Made by a program: the position numbers and the translations under genes | Source: a virus | Reading direction: 5' to 3' (one strand) | DNA length: 41,090 nt | IMG/VR virus record: IMGVR_UViG_3300042896_000116 | Span: 1 to 41,090 of that record | Notes under the pieces: generated by a model | Seen by the model: only the letters and a program-made list of their open reading frames with translations | Database searches by the model: none | Told to the model about the DNA's origin: nothing | In this document: one piece after another, positions 37,013 to 41,090 of the stretch | Position numbering within the stretch: the stretch's first letter is position 1 | How the letters are laid out: each line of letters starts with the position of its first letter

Positions 37013-38591
37013 AGCTAGTGATTACATCCAACCTATTTACAAGGACCGTGCCCTAAAGCACCTTGTTCAACTTGCTGGTGGTAAGAAGTACATCAAAGAG
37101 ATGACTGCTGATCAGCTTAAAGCCATGAAAACGGCTAGGGATGTAATTGCCAAAGATATGCAGTTTAATACTTTGAAGTGGTTTAGGCCCTTCAAGTATC
37201 AGACTAACTTTTTTAAAACAGGTTCTACGCATACTCGTAGAGGGATGATTGCCGCCAATCGTACTGGTAAAACAATTGCCTCTACTTATGAGACTGCTTA
37301 TCATTTGACAGGACGTTATCCCAAAGATTGGACTGGTAAAGTCTGGACAACACCTATTATTGCTATGGCAAGTGGTGAATCATGGGAACAGGTTGCTAAA
37401 ACTCTTCAAAGTAAATTGTTAGGCTGCGATGATATTAAACAATCCTATAAACTTGGAACTGGTTCCATCCCACGCGAAGACATTGATCCAAAATCAATTA
37501 GAACGGACGGAGCGAACGTGTTGGCTATTGAGGTCTGGCACATTTCAGGAGGGAAGTCTAAGCTCTACTTCTCAAACTATACCCAACAAGTACGACATTT
37601 GCAGGGATTTGAACTTGACCTCGTAATTCTTGATGAACAACCGCCTGATGAAATCTTTTCCGAGCTTGTAGTTCGTACTGCTCAACGAAATGGTCAAGTT
37701 ATGTGTTCTTTCACGCCTCTTAAAGGTATGTCAGGTCTAGTACGCAAGTTTTGGGACAAGATCGAAGGTTATACACATATTCGTGTTGGCTGGAGCGATG
37801 TTCCATACAAAAATGAATGGGATGAAGAGTTTTTCTCTCAAAAAGAACGTGACCAATTGTCTCGAGATTTTATGCCTTGGGAAAGAGAATGTCGAATGAA
37901 TGGAACTCCACTTGTTGGTAAAGGTGTTGTCTTTCCAATGTTGGAATGGCCTACTTACAAAACAATTGACTTGGATTTAATGCGTAATGAAAAACTAGAA
38001 CGCCTTATTTCCTTTGACTTGGGTATTCGTAATGATCCAACAGTCATTAGCTTTTTCTTTCGTGATCCAGTAGCTGAGATTATTTATTTACATAGGCAAG
38101 TAACTATTCCTCGTGGAGAAGTTCCTGACGAATATGTTCATTATCTGATGGACAGAGAATCTAAAGGTGTACCTATTGCTTTGCCCCATGATGCGGGACA
38201 AGCTGGTCGATATACTTTGACAGAACAATCTATTCGAGAAACATTTGAAGATAATTATGGTTTAAACTGTATCCCAGGCGCTATTTTGAATCCTGCTAAT
38301 GATCAAGGTAAGGTAACTAACTTTAAATCTTATGGAATCAATATAATGCGTGTAGGAATGGAACGTAAATCATTTATGATTAATGAATCATGCGTTTCAT
38401 TTTTGGATGAAGCTAGAAACTATGCCATTGATGAAGCAGGTAAGTTTTCTGATCCTGATGATCATATTGACTCTGCTCGAATTGGTATATTAGCTTTAAT
38501 TCAAGGTCATGGTGAATCATTGGTAAGTAGAGCTAATACTTTTGTCTATCGTAGGCCAGAAGCTATTGATGGTAAAGTACAACGAATTTAA
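36999..38591 (+). CDS. terL: Terminase large subunit
   Basis: The protein has 530 residues. ATPase: Walker A AANRTGKT (85-92), Walker B LDLVILDE (206-213), with a motif III-like CSFTPLKG (236-243). Nuclease: SFDLG starts at 338 (D340), followed by FFFRDP and later DAGQAG and DDHIDSARIGI acidic segments. It packages DNA into the prohead through the portal encoded 8 bases downstream and cuts it. Length is normal. The start overlaps the previous gene in another frame. Confidence 0.92.
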   Translation: MAKSEASDYIQPIYKDRALKHLVQLAGGKKYIKEMTADQLKAMKTARDVIAKDMQFNTLKWFRPFKYQTNFFKTGSTHTRRGMIAANRTGKTIASTYETAYHLTGRYPKDWTGKVWTTPIIAMASGESWEQVAKTLQSKLLGCDDIKQSYKLGTGSIPREDIDPKSIRTDGANVLAIEVWHISGGKSKLYFSNYTQQVRHLQGFELDLVILDEQPPDEIFSELVVRTAQRNGQVMCSFTPLKGMSGLVRKFWDKIEGYTHIRVGWSDVPYKNEWDEEFFSQKERDQLSRDFMPWERECRMNGTPLVGKGVVFPMLEWPTYKTIDLDLMRNEKLERLISFDLGIRNDPTVISFFFRDPVAEIIYLHRQVTIPRGEVPDEYVHYLMDRESKGVPIALPHDAGQAGRYTLTEQSIRETFEDNYGLNCIPGAILNPANDQGKVTNFKSYGINIMRVGMERKSFMINESCVSFLDEARNYAIDEAGKFSDPDDHIDSARIGILALIQGHGESLVSRANTFVYRRPEAIDGKVQRI

Positions 38592-38599
38592 GGCAAGAC

Positions 38600-40747
38600 A
38601 TGTTAGATAAACAAAATGTAATCATTGAGTATATTGAAGCTCCCCAAGGAAATAAGGGTGTTGTTTTCCAAGTAGCTCATGAAGTTTATCTAAAAATGGT
38701 GGATTACTTGCGATTGACGCAAGCTAAAAACACTTTTAATAGGCTTTCTGATTACCATTATCTAAATATCGCTGTCAGTAATTCTACTGAGCCAATTCGC
38801 GGTATTGATTACATTCATCCTGTTGTAACACCTGGTGTAGATTACGCTACAGCCATTATTACCAAATGTTTGATGCCAAATGGCAAGGTTAACTTTGAAT
38901 TTGAGCGTTTTAGTGAATCTGATACTGAGCAATCTAATCAGGCAACTGAAATGGTCAAGTACATGCTTAACAGTAAGAATGATTCTTACCAAATTATTCG
39001 TGATTGGGCACAAGATTCACTTTTGCACAAAAATGGCATTGTTATGGTGTCACCAGTGCGTGAACCCATTACTCAATACAAAGAAGTAGAAGGTACCAAA
39101 GACCAACTGCGTGTATTTGAAACTTTGGCTGGTGAAAAAGGCTTGACTGCTAAACGTCAAGAAATGACTAAGGTAGATGTCGATTTGCAAGGCGTTATGC
39201 AATCATCTCCTGACATGAATGATGCGCAAAAGATTCAAGAATCATTGTCAGCAAATACTGTTTACCGTGCCAAATATAAATTGACCGGTTATTCAACTAC
39301 TGTGCGTGTTAAACATGTTGCTCAACATTACTTTGTTTGCAACCCTACTATTTCTAACATTCAAGACCAAGATTTCGTGGGTTTTTATGATCCCATGACA
39401 ATACATGAATGCAAAGCTCAGTTCCCGTATGTAGATCTTGAGAAACTAGCTGAACATGCTGCTTATGGCCCTGCTGGAGCTTATCAAGCTGGCGCCTTGG
39501 AGAATGACCTTGCTTTGCACGCTCGGGACTCTACGCCTGTTCCTGGACAAGGTGTAGTTGCTTCTGCTGGTGCTGATCGTTATAGCCGAGTCATCATGTT
39601 GACAACAGCATGGATTCGTAAAGACGTTGATGGTGATGGTGAAGAGGAAATTGTTGAAGTTTGCTATTCTGGATCGTACGTTTTGTACATGAAAGAAGTA
39701 GATTTCATTCCTTTGGCGTCCATGTGTCCAAAACCAATTACAGGTAACTTTTTTGGTTATTCATTGGCTGAACGTTTGGTTCCAATGCAGGAATATGCAA
39801 CATCTATTGCTCGTGCAGAGATGTCATTTGCCATGCAATCGTCTACTCCACGGATTGGTGTCAATCCTGAGTTTATTGATGCTGAAGAAATTCAACGTGG
39901 CGTAAGTGCTATGTTTATTCTTGATCGCAAGTTTGATGCCAATAAGCACGTATTCCAATTCCAGCCAATGCAAGGAAATTTGGCTTATGTTGAGTCATCT
40001 ATGCAGCGTTTTGAAGCTGACAAGATGGCAATGATTGGTATGACAAGCCCTAATGACGTTATGAATCCTGAAGTCATGAAAGATGGCAACAGCGGATTTA
40101 AACTTCAATTGGCAATGGGGCCAAATCAGCTTATCCAAGATGAAATGGTCAAGAATTGCGCTATTGGATTGCGTGATGTCATCTACATTGTGTGGAAAAC
40201 ATTGGTTCAATACTCTGATGACTACAACATTCAGCAATTGGCTAATGTTTGTGCTCAAGGCAAACCATTTATGGATGCTAAATCAGTCGAAAACTTTGAA
40301 TTTATTGACCGTAGACTGATTAACATTGATTTGGCTCTTGGATTCTTGTCTGATGAGAATCGTTTGACTCGTCAACAGCTTATTTCGCAAGCTCAAGGTG
40401 CATTTTCTGCTGGAATGTTGCAATTAGATCCATCAGTACCTGGTTTATTTACTAAATTACGCCGTCCATTTGAAGATACTTTGCGAGTATTAGGAGTTAA
40501 GGATGTAGATTCTTATTTGCCTACTATGGATGAAGCAATGCAAATTGCACAAGCTAAAGCTAAACAACCACCTGGACCTGCTGAACAAGAGTTGTCTAGC
40601 AAGGTTGCACTGAATACTGCCAAGGTTGCAGATACTCAAGCAAATACTGCATTTACTGTCCGTAAAACTCAAGATATGGATACGGATGATATGTTTGAAG
40701 CAATTGCTGCAAAAAGAGATAAACTACGGGCAGTTGAAGTAGATTAA
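38600..40747 (+). CDS. Portal protein, P22-like size
   Basis: The product has 715 residues, near the 725 of P22 gp1. The stretch ITGNFFGYSLAERLVPMQEY, continuing ATSIARAEMSFAMQSSTPR (about 375-412), is the usual central segment of podovirus portals. A calcium-loop-like DGDGEEE lies near 337-343. The C-terminal end is an Ala/Gln/Lys-rich helix (AMQIAQAKAKQPPGPAEQEL) that could form a barrel. As the dodecameric ring at the vertex it docks the terminase and the adaptor. Followed 9 bases later by the small gene before the scaffold. Confidence 0.85.
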   Translation: MLDKQNVIIEYIEAPQGNKGVVFQVAHEVYLKMVDYLRLTQAKNTFNRLSDYHYLNIAVSNSTEPIRGIDYIHPVVTPGVDYATAIITKCLMPNGKVNFEFERFSESDTEQSNQATEMVKYMLNSKNDSYQIIRDWAQDSLLHKNGIVMVSPVREPITQYKEVEGTKDQLRVFETLAGEKGLTAKRQEMTKVDVDLQGVMQSSPDMNDAQKIQESLSANTVYRAKYKLTGYSTTVRVKHVAQHYFVCNPTISNIQDQDFVGFYDPMTIHECKAQFPYVDLEKLAEHAAYGPAGAYQAGALENDLALHARDSTPVPGQGVVASAGADRYSRVIMLTTAWIRKDVDGDGEEEIVEVCYSGSYVLYMKEVDFIPLASMCPKPITGNFFGYSLAERLVPMQEYATSIARAEMSFAMQSSTPRIGVNPEFIDAEEIQRGVSAMFILDRKFDANKHVFQFQPMQGNLAYVESSMQRFEADKMAMIGMTSPNDVMNPEVMKDGNSGFKLQLAMGPNQLIQDEMVKNCAIGLRDVIYIVWKTLVQYSDDYNIQQLANVCAQGKPFMDAKSVENFEFIDRRLINIDLALGFLSDENRLTRQQLISQAQGAFSAGMLQLDPSVPGLFTKLRRPFEDTLRVLGVKDVDSYLPTMDEAMQIAQAKAKQPPGPAEQELSSKVALNTAKVADTQANTAFTVRKTQDMDTDDMFEAIAAKRDKLRAVEVD

Positions 40748-40756
40748 GGATTAATA

Positions 40757-41074
40757 ATGAAAAGCTTGGTAATTAATATTAGGGAATATTTTAATAAACG
40801 AACAAAAATTAAAGATACATGGAAGGAAGCTGATGTAACACGAAGAACTCTAGTTATTGAGAATGGCGAAAAAGCCAGTCGCCTCATGTCGAATGAGGAC
40901 TTTGGATTAATGTTTAATCTGTACCGATTTAACATGCTGGAACGTCTTGAAGAAAGTAAAGATGATTCAGATCGTATTAGTAATGCACATTATGTAGCTG
41001 GAGTCCGAGACTTTATTGATTTCGTAGAGAAACAAGAATTTCTTGGAAAAGTTGCAAAAAAAGCTAACCCTTAA
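40757..41074 (+). CDS. Small protein between portal and scaffold
   Basis: The product has 105 residues, charged and helical (YFNKRTKIKDTWKEADVTRR; RFNMLERLEESKDDSDRISN). Genes of this size between portal and scaffold occur in several podoviruses; their role is unclear. Its last 56 codons recur at the left edge of the window, with three synonymous differences. AAGGATTAATA precedes the ATG. Confidence 0.65.
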   Translation: MKSLVINIREYFNKRTKIKDTWKEADVTRRTLVIENGEKASRLMSNEDFGLMFNLYRFNMLERLEESKDDSDRISNAHYVAGVRDFIDFVEKQEFLGKVAKKANP

Positions 41075-41090
41075 AGGAAAAATATGTCAG
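40903..41090. repeat. Terminal overlap, right copy (matches 1-188)
   Basis: Right-hand copy of the end repeat described at 1-188. It starts inside the 105-aa gene and runs through the scaffold start codon. Three third-position mismatches distinguish it from the left copy. Confidence 0.9.

Noticed and set aside
1-41090. CRISPR array, insertion sequence, integrase or lysogeny repressor
   Set aside because: No regular repeat-spacer pattern, no transposase or recombinase motif and no CI/Cro-like switch was seen; the winged-helix and ribbon-helix-helix proteins alone do not establish lysogeny.

Overview
The window is an essentially complete genome of a tailed double-stranded DNA phage with podovirus-type gene content. 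The last 188 bases repeat the first 188, so the sequence closes into a circle of about 40.9 kb. The two copies differ at only three positions, all synonymous. I see no integrase, CI-like repressor, plasmid or bacterial core genes, so a lytic lifestyle is likely but not proven. The backbone is AT-rich. Several accessory genes resemble families common in phages of Burkholderiales and other freshwater betaproteobacteria; that host assignment is inference.

Layout on the circle. (1) Late genes run forward from about 34.5 kb to the end and on from position 1 to about 20.9 kb. They start with a tRNA-Asn and a GNAT-like protein, followed by a putative small terminase and small genes, large terminase (36999-38591) and portal (38600-40747). 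After the circle closes come a putative scaffold and a major capsid protein that resembles the SU10/DUF5309 group, ending at a UUCG-loop terminator. Next are a head-tail adaptor candidate and an 11-kb receptor-binding/tail island (4028-15346). This holds collagen-like, S74-chaperone, C1q-like and Gp10-C-like fibre proteins and a P22 gp10-like tail hub. It is followed by Ala/Gln/Gly-rich putative ejection proteins and a lysis cassette: a small membrane protein, a 3-TM holin and a GH108 endolysin. (2) A reverse operon (23004 to 20905) meets the endolysin tail to tail. It encodes an SSB-like protein with an acidic tail, a DUF1071/Sak3-type annealing protein, a MazG-like enzyme and small unknowns. 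(3) A forward early operon (23115-33343) encodes a winged-helix replication initiator, a DnaB-like helicase, a cytosine-methyltransferase-like protein, RusA, a dense block of tiny overlapping accessory genes, a DUF3310 protein, a Ref-like nuclease and a ferritin-like DUF5856 candidate. It ends at a hairpin terminator. (4) Two small reverse genes precede a 745-bp non-coding region (33713-34457) with two DnaA-box-like sites, poly-C tracts and overlapping inverted repeats. It is the best candidate for an origin and/or packaging site.

How it fits together. With an initiator, a helicase, SSB and annealing protein but no recognisable DNA polymerase or primase, the phage probably recruits the host replisome and resolves recombination intermediates with RusA. 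The most striking features are the mosaic tail-fibre island with local composition shifts, the repeatedly duplicated MTKERE-type small genes with a perfect 39-bp tandem duplication, a pair of overlapping one-helix membrane micro-proteins, and the structured non-coding region.
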